NCBI GenBank assembly: GCA_003343995.1
Contig: QAKE01000005.1
Coordinates: forward strand, 1-21,525
Origin: Bacillota bacterium
GTDB taxonomy: Bacteria > Bacillota > Clostridia > Christensenellales > Borkfalkiaceae
Direction: 5' to 3'
Length of the DNA: 21,525 nt
Part shown: one piece after another, positions 6,360-13,224 of the stretch
How positions within the stretch are numbered: position 1 is the stretch's first letter
Layout: each line of letters opens with the position of its first letter
Program-made: the position numbers and the translations under genes
The notes under the pieces: model-generated
What the model saw: only the letters and a program-made list of their open reading frames with translations
The model's database searches: none
What the model was told of the DNA's origin: nothing

Positions 6360-6734
6360 TTATTCCGCTTTAGGTTTTCTCGTTCTCTTTTTGGGAGCTT
6401 CTTCCGCTACGACTTCGGCAACGGGTTCTTCCACAACGGGAGCGGCAACTTCTTCTGCCACGGGCGCGTTCTTTTCCGCCGCGTCGATGCGAAGGGAGAT
6501 GCGGGATTTTTTGTTGGCGGCGTTGTTTCTATGCAACACGCCTTTCAGCACCGCGGAATCGATGCAACCGAATACTTCGGGAAGAAGGACTCTCGCCTCG
6601 TTTACCTTTCCTTCTTTAATTAAGGTATCTATTTTTTTGATTTCCGTTTTAACGGAAGAACGAATCATCTTATTTTGCATGCTTTTCTTTTCGATGACCA
6701 ATACGCGTTTTTTCGCAGATTTGATGTTAGGCAT
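6360..6734 (-). CDS. rpsT: 30S ribosomal protein S20 with extended C-terminal tail
   Basis: A 124-residue protein. Residues 1-88 are S20: MPNIKSAKKRVLVIEKKSMQ (1-20), RSSVKTEIKKI (25-35), and HRNNAANKKSRI (68-79, the usual K.A..HKN.AARKKSRL motif). S20 binds 16S rRNA early in small-subunit assembly. Residues 89-124 are an extra tail: an Ala/Val/Glu/Pro-rich stretch (89-113), then a basic end KKRTRKPKAE. S20 usually ends near residue 85-90, so the tail is unusual. The start at 6734 is chosen because it gives the family N-terminus MPNIKSA; AAGGAG lies about 11 nt upstream. A longer in-frame ATG at 6791 lies inside the promoter and is rejected. Monocistronic. Confidence 0.93.
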   Translation of the reverse strand: MPNIKSAKKRVLVIEKKSMQNKMIRSSVKTEIKKIDTLIKEGKVNEARVLLPEVFGCIDSAVLKGVLHRNNAANKKSRISLRIDAAEKNAPVAEEVAAPVVEEPVAEVVAEEAPKKRTRKPKAE

Positions 6735-6781
6735 TGTTAAACATACTCCTTTGTTGTGCTTGACATTCTTAAAACACAAGT

Positions 6782-6810
6782 ATTTTACCATAATTTTTAT
6801 ATTAAAGCAA
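6782..6810 (-). promoter_or_regulatory. rpsT promoter
   Basis: On the minus strand: -35 TTGCTT (6810-6805), 17-bp spacer, -10 TAAAAT (6787-6782) with an upstream TG (extended -10). This leaves a leader of about 40 nt before the rpsT ATG. Confidence 0.6.
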
Positions 6811-6919
6811 GCATATTGATAAGAATATTTTCCGATTTTTTACATTTTACCCGCGGAAAACGGCAAAAACGGCGTTTGCCGTTGCACGAGGGGGAATACG
6901 GGCGCATATATTATGTACT

Positions 6920-7789
6920 ATGGCGGAAAACAAAAAAAGAACGATCGGATTTTTCGACAGCGGCGCGGGCGGTTTAAGCGTGCTCGACTGCTTTTTGAAA
7001 AATGGCAAATTTTCGGACGCGGTTTATCTGGGGGATAACGGCAATGCGCCGTACGGGGAAAAGAGCTTGCGCGAACTGACCTCGTTGGCGGCGGCGGGCG
7101 TCGACCGGCTGCGCGCCGCAGGAGCGGAAATCGTCGTTCTGGCGTGCGGCACGCTTTCCGTCAACGTACTTTTCCGATTGAAGAAAATTTTTCCCGAGAC
7201 GCCGATTTTCGGCGTGTTTCCGCCGATAGAGCGTTGCCTTCTGTCGCAAAAACGTCCCGCCGTGCTTTTCGCTACGCCGCGCACCGCGGAAAAATATAAA
7301 AATATGCGCGACGTTTCCGTCGTCGCTCTGCCTCGGCTGGCGAAGGAAATCGAAGATAACTTATTTTCTCTGCAGAAGGTGCGGCTGGAACGGCATATCG
7401 GCAGCGCGGATAAAAACGTTGCCGCGGTGGTTCTCGGATGCACGCATTACGCGTTGATCGGCGAGGGGTTCGCCCGCGCATTTCCGCACGCGGAATTGTT
7501 GTTCGGCGCGGAGGATACGCTGCGCGCCGTTGAAGCATATTTACGCGGTTGCGGCGCTGAAAAGGGTATGGAGAGGAAAAGTTTTCATTACGCTGACCAC
7601 TTTATGCCGAAAAATCGATGTGCTTTGACCACTTTTGCCTCAAAAACTGCGATCGTTCCTTTGGATGAGGAAAAATTGGCAAAAACGGGGCGTTTTTACG
7701 GAAAAAGCGTTGTTTTTATCGGCGAATATTCTTCCATAAATTTCCAGACATACACGAACATTTGTTCAAATTTCACAAAATCGACGTAA
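6920..7789 (+). CDS. murI: Glutamate racemase family protein, divergent
   Basis: A 289-residue protein of the Asp/Glu racemase superfamily. MurI makes D-glutamate for peptidoglycan using two cysteines as acid and base. Motifs: IGFFDSGAGGLSVL (9-22, Asp13-Ser14), YLGDNGNAPYG (36-46), VLACGTLS (73-80, catalytic Cys76), and VLGCTHYALI (171-180, catalytic Cys174). The canonical ACNT is ACGT here (Asn replaced by Gly77), and the GVxEP motif reads GVFPP. The last 70 residues (about 215-289) do not resemble the usual C-terminus and are encoded by lower-GC DNA. No good SD is seen: GAGGGGG is about 20 nt upstream, and TATATT lies only 7 nt before the ATG, so a leaderless start is possible. It sits just before the dcw cluster. 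True MurI or a divergent paralogue cannot be decided here. Confidence 0.8.
   Translation: MAENKKRTIGFFDSGAGGLSVLDCFLKNGKFSDAVYLGDNGNAPYGEKSLRELTSLAAAGVDRLRAAGAEIVVLACGTLSVNVLFRLKKIFPETPIFGVFPPIERCLLSQKRPAVLFATPRTAEKYKNMRDVSVVALPRLAKEIEDNLFSLQKVRLERHIGSADKNVAAVVLGCTHYALIGEGFARAFPHAELLFGAEDTLRAVEAYLRGCGAEKGMERKSFHYADHFMPKNRCALTTFASKTAIVPLDEEKLAKTGRFYGKSVVFIGEYSSINFQTYTNICSNFTKST
7594..7635 (+). repeat. Two direct copies of TGACCACTTT, 32 bp apart
   Basis: TGACCACTTT occurs at 7594-7603 and again at 7626-7635; the similarity continues (TGCC, then AAAA). The reverse complement AAAGTGGTCA is close to the GTGG repeats of the mraZ promoter 200 bp downstream. It lies within the murI-like coding region. 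Confidence 0.6.
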
Positions 7790-7832
7790 AAAATGAAAAT
7801 TTTTTTAATTTTGCATGAAAAATTTTTAGAAA

Positions 7833-7856
7833 GTGGTTGACAGTGGTCAAAAATGG
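7833..7856 (+). promoter_or_regulatory. Putative MraZ boxes
   Basis: GTGG (7833), GTGG (7843) and ATGG (7853) repeat with an exact 10-bp period, and they flank and overlap the -35 hexamer of the mraZ promoter. MraZ is known to bind direct repeats of TGG-containing boxes upstream of its own gene, so autoregulation is likely (inference). Confidence 0.65.
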
Positions 7857-7865
7857 GTGTATGAT
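7837..7865 (+). promoter_or_regulatory. dcw cluster promoter upstream of mraZ
   Basis: -35 TTGACA (7837-7842), 17-bp spacer, -10 TATGAT (7860-7865). The 40 bp upstream are runs of A and T, a possible UP element. No other clear promoter is seen before ftsZ apart from a weak candidate near murA, so this probably drives most of the cluster. Confidence 0.8.
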
Positions 7866-7898
7866 AGATACGTAATAAACGGAAAGGGGGCAGTGTCT

Positions 7899-8321
7899 GT
7901 GTTCGACAGAGTCTACAACCATCAGCTCGATGCGAAAAACAGAATGAGAATCCCCGCCAAACTGCGCGAGGAGCTGGGGGAACATTACACCGTTACCTGC
8001 GGCGTCGGCGGTTGCCTTTCCGTGTATTCCGAAAGTCAGATGTCGGAAATCAAGGCGAAACTCGCCAAAATCCCCATGTTCGACGCGGCGGCGCAAAAAC
8101 CGCTCCGTTTCTTCCTTTATCACTGCTGGGATGCGGAAGAGGACAAGCAGGGGCGCATCCTTTTGCCGGAAAACCTTCGCAAGTATGCGAAGCTGGAAAA
8201 GGATGTGGTAATCATCAAGAGTTTAAACGGCATAGAGATCTGGAGCGCGGACGTTTGGGAAAATTACATTTCCGGCGGCGATTTCGACGATATGGCAGGC
8301 GCGCTCAACGCCTTGATGTGA
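7899..8321 (+). CDS. mraZ: Transcriptional regulator MraZ
   Basis: A 140-residue DNA-binding protein with two MraZ/AbrB-like repeats. Each carries the DxxxR-type motif: YNHQLDAKNRMRIP near the N-terminus and EEDKQGRILLP in the second half. MraZ forms ring-shaped oligomers and represses or tunes the dcw cluster. The start is GTG at 7899, giving the family N-terminus (M)FDRVYNHQLD with GGAAAGGGGG 8 nt upstream; the in-frame GTG at 7893 would lie only 2 nt from the SD. A longer frame reaching 7833 would cover the promoter and is rejected. The stop is one base before the rsmH ATG. Confidence 0.93.
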   Translation: MFDRVYNHQLDAKNRMRIPAKLREELGEHYTVTCGVGGCLSVYSESQMSEIKAKLAKIPMFDAAAQKPLRFFLYHCWDAEEDKQGRILLPENLRKYAKLEKDVVIIKSLNGIEIWSADVWENYISGGDFDDMAGALNALM

Positions 8322-8322
8322 T

Positions 8323-9258
8323 ATGGAAGAACTTAAGCATTATTCCGTGATGCGGGAAGAATGTATCGACGGGCTGAACCTGAAAGAAAACGGCGTTTAC
8401 TTCGACGGCACGCTCGGCGGCGCGGGACATTCCTGCGAGATATTGAAAAGAGCGCCCAAAAGCACGCTTTACGCCACCGATTTGGACGATTACGGCATCG
8501 AACGGGCGAAAGACAGGCTGAAGGAATTTCAGGGCCGTTTTACGATATATCACGATAATTTCAAAAATTTCCCCGCCATCGCCGAGCGGGAGGGAATAGA
8601 ATTGGACGGCGTGCTGCTCGATCTGGGCATGTCCAGCTTTCAGATAGACGACAAGGCGAGAGGGTTTTCCTATCTGTCGGTCGACGAGCCGCTCGATATG
8701 CGGATGGACAAGCGTTCGCCGCTTTCCGCGAAAGAGGTCGTCAACGGCTATACGGAACGGGAACTCGAAAGGATTTTGAAAACGTACGGCGAAGAAAAAT
8801 TCGCCGCAAAAATAGCGAAAAACATCGTCGCCGCAAAGGCGGCAAACCCGATTGAAAGGTGCGGGGAACTCGTGAAGATCATCGAACAGTCGATCCCCGC
8901 GAAGTTCCGCTACGAGGGAGGACATCCCGCAAAACGGACCTTTCAGGCGATACGCATCGAAGTCAACGGAGAATTGAGCGGACTTTACGAGGCGGTGATA
9001 TCGTTGACGAGGCTGTTGAAGAAGGGCGGCAGAATCGCCGTGCTCACCTTCCATTCATTGGAAGACAGGGCGGTGAAATCGGCGTTTAAGGAATTGGAAA
9101 CCGATTGCGTCTGCGATAAGAGCCTGCCGGTATGCGTGTGCGGCAGAAAAAGGGAAATCAAACTGATCACGAAACATCCCGTAACGGCGGGGGAAGAAGA
9201 ATTGAAAGAAAACAGCCGTTCAAAAAGCGCGAAACTCAGAATTGCGGAGAAATTATAA
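8323..9258 (+). CDS. rsmH: 16S rRNA (cytosine-1402 N4) methyltransferase
   Basis: A 311-residue SAM-dependent enzyme that methylates N4 of C1402 in 16S rRNA at the ribosomal P site. Motifs: HYSVMREECIDGL (6-18), FDGTLGGAGHS (27-37, SAM-binding), ATDLDDYGI, LDGVLLDLGMSSFQID, RGFSY...PLDMRMD, GGHPAKRTFQAIRIEVN, and LTFHSLEDRAVK. The C-terminal segment has a Cys cluster (CVCDKSLPVCVCGRKREI) and ends SKSAKLRIAEK, as usual. Length is normal. The ATG follows the mraZ stop after one base, indicating translational coupling. Confidence 0.96.
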   Translation: MEELKHYSVMREECIDGLNLKENGVYFDGTLGGAGHSCEILKRAPKSTLYATDLDDYGIERAKDRLKEFQGRFTIYHDNFKNFPAIAEREGIELDGVLLDLGMSSFQIDDKARGFSYLSVDEPLDMRMDKRSPLSAKEVVNGYTERELERILKTYGEEKFAAKIAKNIVAAKAANPIERCGELVKIIEQSIPAKFRYEGGHPAKRTFQAIRIEVNGELSGLYEAVISLTRLLKKGGRIAVLTFHSLEDRAVKSAFKELETDCVCDKSLPVCVCGRKREIKLITKHPVTAGEEELKENSRSKSAKLRIAEKL

Positions 9259-9272
9259 AGGAGCGTCCGAAT

Positions 9273-9965
9273 ATGATAACGACAAGAAGGGAAACTACGG
9301 TAGAGGAAATGGCGAGGAACGAGGCGAAGAGCAGACTGGGGTTGTTAGAGAGAACGACCGCCCGTTCATTTAACGAGGCTTACGATCTTCCGACGGAAAC
9401 AGACGAAGAACACTCCGAGCATGCGCGCGAAAATCTCGACATGATTTTAAACTACGAAAAAATCATGGAAGAAAACAAGCGCAGGGAGGCGGAAATTGCC
9501 GCCGAGGCGCAGCGTATAGAGGAAACGCGCCGTTTTGCGGAAAGCGAAGCGCGGGCGCAGGAAAGAGTCCGTATGGCGGCGGTGCAGGTGGAAGAAAAGC
9601 CGCAGGTCGCCGAAGAAACGCTTGTTACGCCCTCGGGCACGACGATGCAGTTCAAAACGGACAACGTCGGCGAATTGTATAACGATCTGGAAAAACAGCA
9701 GGTTAAGGAAAACCAGAAGTTCCGCTTGAATGCGCACGGCAAGCTGCTCGCGGCGATTTACGCGATCGTGGTGGTGACCATTTTGGCGCTCATCATCATC
9801 AATACCAGCGTTTTGGCGTCCATCCGCAACAACAATGCGGAAAAAGCGGCGATGCTCGCGGAAAAGCAGGCACAGTACGCGAAAGTTTTGGAAGAATATA
9901 ATTACGTTTCTTCCGACGATTATGTAATAAAACAAGCTACCGACGAATATGGTATGGTGAAGTGA
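9273..9965 (+). CDS. ftsL: FtsL-like division protein with a long cytoplasmic extension
   Basis: A 230-residue protein. Residues 1-155 are hydrophilic, with a charged helical, coiled-coil-like stretch (about 50-105, Glu/Arg/Ala-rich). One membrane segment lies at 158-181 (LLAAIYAIVVVTILALIIIN core). The outer part (182-230) is a short coiled coil ending VIKQATDEYGMVK, the FtsL/DivIC-type ending. FtsL joins DivIB and DivIC to activate FtsW-FtsI at the septum. Position between rsmH and the ftsI-like gene is exactly that of ftsL. The start at 9273 has AAGGAG 9 nt upstream; typical FtsL is only 90-130 residues, so the N-terminal extension is odd. Sequence identity to FtsL is weak; the call rests on topology and context. 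Confidence 0.75.
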   Translation: MITTRRETTVEEMARNEAKSRLGLLERTTARSFNEAYDLPTETDEEHSEHARENLDMILNYEKIMEENKRREAEIAAEAQRIEETRRFAESEARAQERVRMAAVQVEEKPQVAEETLVTPSGTTMQFKTDNVGELYNDLEKQQVKENQKFRLNAHGKLLAAIYAIVVVTILALIIINTSVLASIRNNNAEKAAMLAEKQAQYAKVLEEYNYVSSDDYVIKQATDEYGMVK

Positions 9966-10049
9966 TTTTTTCCGTAAGGGAAAAACGTTTCGCAAGCAAC
10001 CACGGCAAGACGGTTCGGGGAGAGTAGCGATATAGAAAGAGAATTTTCA

Positions 10050-11774
10050 ATTACGGTTTTACGAAAGAGGTTATTCGCAGTAGTTTGCGCAATAGCCTTT
10101 TTATTTTGCGCCGTTATCGGCAGGCTGCTTTACGTGCAGCTGATCTGGGGTGATACGTTGCAGGAAAAAGCCATCGATCAGTGGACGAGGGAAATCCCCG
10201 TCGTGGCGTCGCGCGGCAAAATAACCGACAGAAACGGCGTGGTACTCGCCGACAATGCCGATACCTATTCGGTATTCGTGCGCAAAAAAGCCGTGCCCGA
10301 TATCGAGCGTACGGCAAGATCTATCGCGGAGGTGCTCGCGCTCGATTACGATTATGTGTACAAGCGTCTTACCGAAACCGTCTCTTCGGAAATCACCATG
10401 GCAACGCATATCGGCAGGGATAAGCTGGAAGAATTGCTGGCGCAAAATCTGCAGGGCGTATATTATTCGAGGGACAATACGCGCGTCTATCCGTACGGAG
10501 ATTTTTTAACGCAGGTGCTCGGTTTTACTTCCAACGACAACATGGGGCAGTCGGGCTTGGAGCTGCGCTATAATAAATATCTGAAGGGGATAAACGGGGA
10601 AATTCTCTACGAAACCGATATTGTCGGCGTGGAAATCGACGGCGCGACGCCCACCTATATTCCCGCCACGAACGGGCTTAACGTAAAACTGACCGTCGAC
10701 TACGAAATTCAGGAAATCGCAGAGCGCGCCATGGAGCAGGCGTATGAAATTCAAAAGCCGAAGTCCGCGGCGGTGCTCGTATTGGATCCTTCCAACGGGG
10801 AGATTCTCGCCTGCTCTTCCAAGCCCTCTTTCGATTTAAACGACGTGCCGAGAGACGATTTGTCCATGCTCAACGCGCTGAGCAGAAACAGTTTGCTTTC
10901 CGACAGTTTTGAACCGGGTTCTACTTTTAAAATCGTAACGGCGGCGGCAAACGTGGAGGAATATTTAAGCGGCAACCCCAAAGCCTTTTCCACCGCGCAC
11001 GTGTTCAATTCGTCGCGTTACCGTTACGTTGCGGGGCAACGGGTGAAATGCTGGAGCAATCACAATAACGGAAAACATTCCGCGCTTAATTTGCAGGGCG
11101 CGCTGGAAAATTCCTGCAACCCGATTTTCGTGGACATCGCGTTATCCTTGGGTACGGATACCATGTATAAGTATATCGAAAAGCTGGGATTCGGCAGCGT
11201 TACGGGCGTGGATTTCAACGGGGAGGCGCAGGGGATGCTTTTGCCGTCCACCGCGGTCAAGGAAGTGGATCTGGCGCGCATCGGGTTCGGGCAGACCGTC
11301 GCCGTAACGGGAATACAGATGGCGGCGGCTATGTCTGCGATCGTCAATGGGGGCGTATATTACACGCCGCATTTCGTCAGCGGAATATACGCGGAAAACA
11401 ACGTCGTGGCGGAGGTCATCCCGCCGCAGTCGAAGGGGCGCGTCATCAGTAAGGAGGCGAGCGCGATCGTCACCGAAATGCTGGAAAAAGTCGTTGCGGA
11501 AGGCGGCGGAAAACATGCGTTTATCGAAGGATACCGCGTAGCCGGCAAAACCGGTACGGCGCAGAAATACGAAAACGGCGTGATTGCCGCGGGAAAATAC
11601 GTATCGTCGTTTATCGGCTGTTTCCCCGCGGACAATCCGAAATATCTCGCGCTCGTCATCATCGACGAGCCGGAAGGGGAATATTACGGTTCTACGGTAG
11701 CCGCCCCGTATGCGAAAGAAATTTTTGAAGGAATCATAAGGGCAAAAAACATCTCGCAGAAAAACGGAGGGTAA
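10050..11774 (+). CDS. ftsI: Septal penicillin-binding protein (transpeptidase)
   Basis: A class B PBP, about 574 residues if it starts at ATT 10050. It cross-links peptidoglycan at the septum with FtsW. A membrane anchor is encoded in frame at 10080-10150 (FAVVCAIAFLFCAVIG, then RLLYVQ). The PBP dimerisation region (RGKITDRNGVVLA) follows, then the transpeptidase domain with STFK (catalytic Ser at codon 10920-10922), SCN, and KTGT. There is no PASTA domain. The frame is open back to 9978 but holds no ATG, GTG or TTG before 10134. A start at GTG 10134 would delete the anchor. ATT 10050, after AAAGAG, gives (M)TVLRKRLFAVV; ATA 10032, 9 nt after GGGGAG, is the alternative. The product is sure; the start is not. 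Confidence 0.85.
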   Translation: MTVLRKRLFAVVCAIAFLFCAVIGRLLYVQLIWGDTLQEKAIDQWTREIPVVASRGKITDRNGVVLADNADTYSVFVRKKAVPDIERTARSIAEVLALDYDYVYKRLTETVSSEITMATHIGRDKLEELLAQNLQGVYYSRDNTRVYPYGDFLTQVLGFTSNDNMGQSGLELRYNKYLKGINGEILYETDIVGVEIDGATPTYIPATNGLNVKLTVDYEIQEIAERAMEQAYEIQKPKSAAVLVLDPSNGEILACSSKPSFDLNDVPRDDLSMLNALSRNSLLSDSFEPGSTFKIVTAAANVEEYLSGNPKAFSTAHVFNSSRYRYVAGQRVKCWSNHNNGKHSALNLQGALENSCNPIFVDIALSLGTDTMYKYIEKLGFGSVTGVDFNGEAQGMLLPSTAVKEVDLARIGFGQTVAVTGIQMAAAMSAIVNGGVYYTPHFVSGIYAENNVVAEVIPPQSKGRVISKEASAIVTEMLEKVVAEGGGKHAFIEGYRVAGKTGTAQKYENGVIAAGKYVSSFIGCFPADNPKYLALVIIDEPEGEYYGSTVAAPYAKEIFEGIIRAKNISQKNGG

Positions 11775-11775
11775 A

Positions 11776-13224
11776 ATGATACTGGAAGAACTCATCGCCG
11801 GTTTGGAAACCGAGCGGGTAATCGGGGAAACGTCGGTCAAAGTCAACGGCATAGAAATCGACAGCAAGAAGATCGCGAAAAACAGAATGTTCATCTGCTT
11901 AAAAGGCGGTAATTTCGATTCGCACGACGCGGCGAAGGAGGCGGAACGTTACGGTGCGAGCGTCATCGTATGCGAACGCCGGCTCAACGTCGGCATCACG
12001 CAGGTCATCGTAAAGGATACGCGGCTCGCCATGAGCTATCTGGCGGCGGCGTTTTACTCCTTTCCTTCCGAACACATGAAGATCGTGGGGGTGACGGGCA
12101 CCAACGGAAAGACGACGACGGCGCGTATCATCAAGGAGATTTTAGAACGTTCGGGGAAAAAAGTCGGACTTATCGGTACGCTTGGCGTGTTTTTCGGCTC
12201 CACCTTTTACGAGCCGACGCTCACCACGCCCGATCCTTTGGATTTACATAAAATCCTGCACGAAATGTACCATTACGGGATCGATTACGTGGTGATGGAG
12301 GTTTCCGCGCACGCCATCGATCTGAAAAAGCTCGCGTTCGTCCGCTTCGAGATCGGCGTGCTCACAAACCTTACGCAGGACCACCTCGACTATTTCGGCA
12401 CGATGGAAAAATACCGCGCGGCGAAAAAGGCGTTTTTAACGTCTCCGCAGTGCAAAACCGTCGTCGTCAACAGCGACGACGAGCTCGGTCGGGAAATTTT
12501 GTTGGAAAACGACAAGGTCGTTTCCTACGGGATAGACAACCCCGCCGACGTGTTTGCCATCGACGTAAAGGAAGAATTGGACGGCACGTCGTTTATCCTG
12601 AATCTTTTCGACGGCATTTACGACGTGAAGATGAAACTTTTAGGGCTGTTCAACGTGTACAACGCGTTGGCGGCGGAGGTCGCGTGCGCTTTGCTCGGCG
12701 TTCGGGTAAAGGACGCGGTGCGCGCGCTTAAAGAGGTTTCCGTCGTTCCGGGCAGGCTGGAATGCGTTTCCGAAAAAAACGGCATATTCGTGTTTATCGA
12801 TTACGCCCATACGCCCGACGGTTTGGAAAACAGCTTAAACACCTTAAAAAAGCTAACGAAAAAACGCTTGATCTGCGTGTTCGGCTGCGGCGGCAACCGC
12901 GATACGGGAAAGCGCGCGCAAATGGGGGAAATCGCGGGAAAAATCGCCGATTTTACCGTTCTTACCTCGGACAATCCCCGTTACGAAGAGCCGATGGAAA
13001 TTATTCGGGAGATCGAAGTCGGTCTGCTTTCCCGAACGCGCGAATACGTGGTGGTGCAAAACAGAAAGGACGCCATCGGTTACGCGCTCGGTTATGCGAA
13101 AACGGGCGACGTGGTTCTCGTCGCGGGCAAGGGGTGCGAAAAATATCAGGAGATCCTCGGTATAAAACATCCGTATAACGACAAAGATTGTATTGAATAC
13201 ATCGAACGGGAAACAAATCTTTGA
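11776..13224 (+). CDS. murE: UDP-MurNAc-tripeptide ligase, meso-DAP type
   Basis: A 482-residue cytosolic ATP-dependent ligase that adds the third stem-peptide residue to UDP-MurNAc-L-Ala-D-Glu. Motifs: GTNGKTTT (108-115, ATP P-loop), TTPDPLDL (150-157), EVSAHA, NLTQDHLDYFGTMEKY (198-213), the carbamylated-lysine region AAKKAF (215-220), IDYAHTPD (341-348), and DNPR (399-402). DNPR is the known signature for meso-diaminopimelate; Lys-type enzymes differ here. Near the end GKGCE (451-455) replaces the usual GKGHE. SD GGAGG lies inside the end of ftsI, and the ATG follows its stop after one base. The stop overlaps the mraY start by 4 bases. Confidence 0.96.
   Translation: MILEELIAGLETERVIGETSVKVNGIEIDSKKIAKNRMFICLKGGNFDSHDAAKEAERYGASVIVCERRLNVGITQVIVKDTRLAMSYLAAAFYSFPSEHMKIVGVTGTNGKTTTARIIKEILERSGKKVGLIGTLGVFFGSTFYEPTLTTPDPLDLHKILHEMYHYGIDYVVMEVSAHAIDLKKLAFVRFEIGVLTNLTQDHLDYFGTMEKYRAAKKAFLTSPQCKTVVVNSDDELGREILLENDKVVSYGIDNPADVFAIDVKEELDGTSFILNLFDGIYDVKMKLLGLFNVYNALAAEVACALLGVRVKDAVRALKEVSVVPGRLECVSEKNGIFVFIDYAHTPDGLENSLNTLKKLTKKRLICVFGCGGNRDTGKRAQMGEIAGKIADFTVLTSDNPRYEEPMEIIREIEVGLLSRTREYVVVQNRKDAIGYALGYAKTGDVVLVAGKGCEKYQEILGIKHPYNDKDCIEYIERETNL

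Noticed and set aside
6888..6912. Promoter directly before the murI-like gene (TTGCAC with TATATT)
   Set aside because: The spacer would be 19 bp and the -10 lies only 7 nt from the ATG; possible leaderless start but too weak to list.
7833..7898. Upstream extension of mraZ
   Set aside because: It covers the promoter and the MraZ-box-like repeats; GTG 7899 gives the family N-terminus with proper SD spacing.
9962..10027. Short frame from GTG 9962 as the true ftsI start with a frameshift
   Set aside because: Its residues (IFSVREKRFASNHGKTVRGE) do not look like a PBP N-terminus and no slippery sequence joins it to the main frame; kept only as an alternative to the non-standard start.
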